A DNA stretch of 6,657 nt from Propionibacteriaceae bacterium (GTDB lineage: Bacteria > Actinomycetota > Actinomycetes > Propionibacteriales > Propionibacteriaceae): NCBI GenBank assembly GCA_031268065.1, contig JAIRXX010000029.1:1-6657 (forward strand), given 5' to 3'. Position numbers and translations under genes: made by a program. Under the pieces are notes generated by a model, which worked only from the letters and a program-made list of their open reading frames with translations, was not told where the DNA came from and ran no database searches. Positions within the stretch are counted from its first letter, which is position 1. Each line of letters opens with the position of its first letter. Positions 6,387-6,657 of the stretch are shown here, piece after piece.

Positions 6387-6657
6387 ACACGGTCGGGATC
6401 GTCCACACCGTGCCCGCGCTCGCCGCCTCGGTGGACGAGGCATTGGCTGCGGCGTTGCCCGGATATCGCCGGATGCACCTGGTCGATCCGCTTTTGCTGC
6501 AGGAGGCCTTGCGAGCCGGAGTCACTGGTTGGATTTTGCGCGAGGTGGACAACCACGTCCAATATTTTGCCGGACAGGGCGCTCAGGCGGCCTTGATCAC
6601 TTGTTCCTCAATCGGGTCTGCCGCCGCCCACGCTCAGGCTGCGACTGGTGTCCCCGT
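6383..6657 (+). CDS. Asp/Glu/hydantoin racemase-family protein, N-terminal part
   Basis: Ninety-one codons are visible before the window ends; the family is usually somewhat over 200 residues. It begins NTVGIVHTVPALAASVDEAL after a GTG start. The segment ALITCSSIGSAA holds Cys74, which matches the first catalytic cysteine of the Asp/Glu racemase superfamily (the T-C-S-S-x-G pattern). The second catalytic cysteine would lie beyond the edge. Members include amino-acid and hydantoin racemases, maleate isomerases and arylmalonate decarboxylases. Many uncharacterised relatives sit in sugar clusters, so amino-acid racemisation should not be assumed. The start is supported by GGAG at 6373-6376, and GTGA overlaps the end of the 23-codon ORF. 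It is probably in one operon with the kinase and aldolase. Confidence 0.8.
   Translation, partial: MNTVGIVHTVPALAASVDEALAAALPGYRRMHLVDPLLLQEALRAGVTGWILREVDNHVQYFAGQGAQAALITCSSIGSAAAHAQAATGVP

Noticed and set aside
1..6657. tRNA, rRNA, CRISPR array or riboswitch
   Set aside because: I saw no cloverleaf, no regularly spaced direct repeats and no recognisable aptamer core on either strand.

Overview
The window looks like chromosomal DNA from a high-GC Gram-positive bacterium (Actinomycetota). Most of it is GC-rich, third codon positions are strongly G/C, GTG and TTG starts fit well, genes are packed with 4-base ATGA/GTGA overlaps, and the enzymes read like actinobacterial carbohydrate-catabolism proteins. 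The exact genus cannot be told from the sequence.

Layout. (1) Positions 1-412 are compositionally distinct (about 47% GC). They hold a small acidic protein of unknown function on the + strand, apparently split by a one-base frameshift in a run of five Gs at 274-278. (2) Positions 439-3513 on the - strand encode a full-length GH38 alpha-mannosidase with its zinc and nucleophile residues intact. (3) Positions 3514-3637 form a divergent intergenic region. At its mannosidase end, overlapping the first codons of the longest mannosidase frame, are a LacI/GalR-like operator and a -10 placed for a leaderless transcript. (4) From about 3638 the + strand carries a catabolic operon: an FGGY-family sugar kinase (to 5437), a class I aldolase of the LacD/YihT family (5434-6318), a 23-codon mini-ORF (6315-6386) and an Asp/Glu/hydantoin racemase-family protein (from 6383, cut by the window edge). 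Each gene overlaps the next by 4 bases, so translation is probably coupled.

Biochemical logic. FGGY kinases such as rhamnulokinase and fuculokinase make ketose 1-phosphates, and YihT-type aldolases cleave a ketose 1-phosphate to DHAP plus an aldehyde. The kinase-aldolase pair is therefore a plausible two-step module for an uncommon ketose, next to a divergent exo-mannosidase. The actual sugar is unknown. The aldolase resembles 6-deoxy-6-sulfofructose-1-phosphate aldolase (YihT), but nothing else from sulfoglycolysis is visible here.

The most striking observations are two lesions in the kinase gene. One is a single in-frame amber codon where the family has Glu. The other is a roughly 100-codon, lower-GC, in-frame segment inserted near the C-terminus, with flanking direct repeats and internal inverted repeats. 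The kinase may be a recent pseudogene, or the insert may be an element that tolerates or exploits in-frame insertion. The 23-codon ORF and the split acidic gene also suggest decay or, less likely, translational control.
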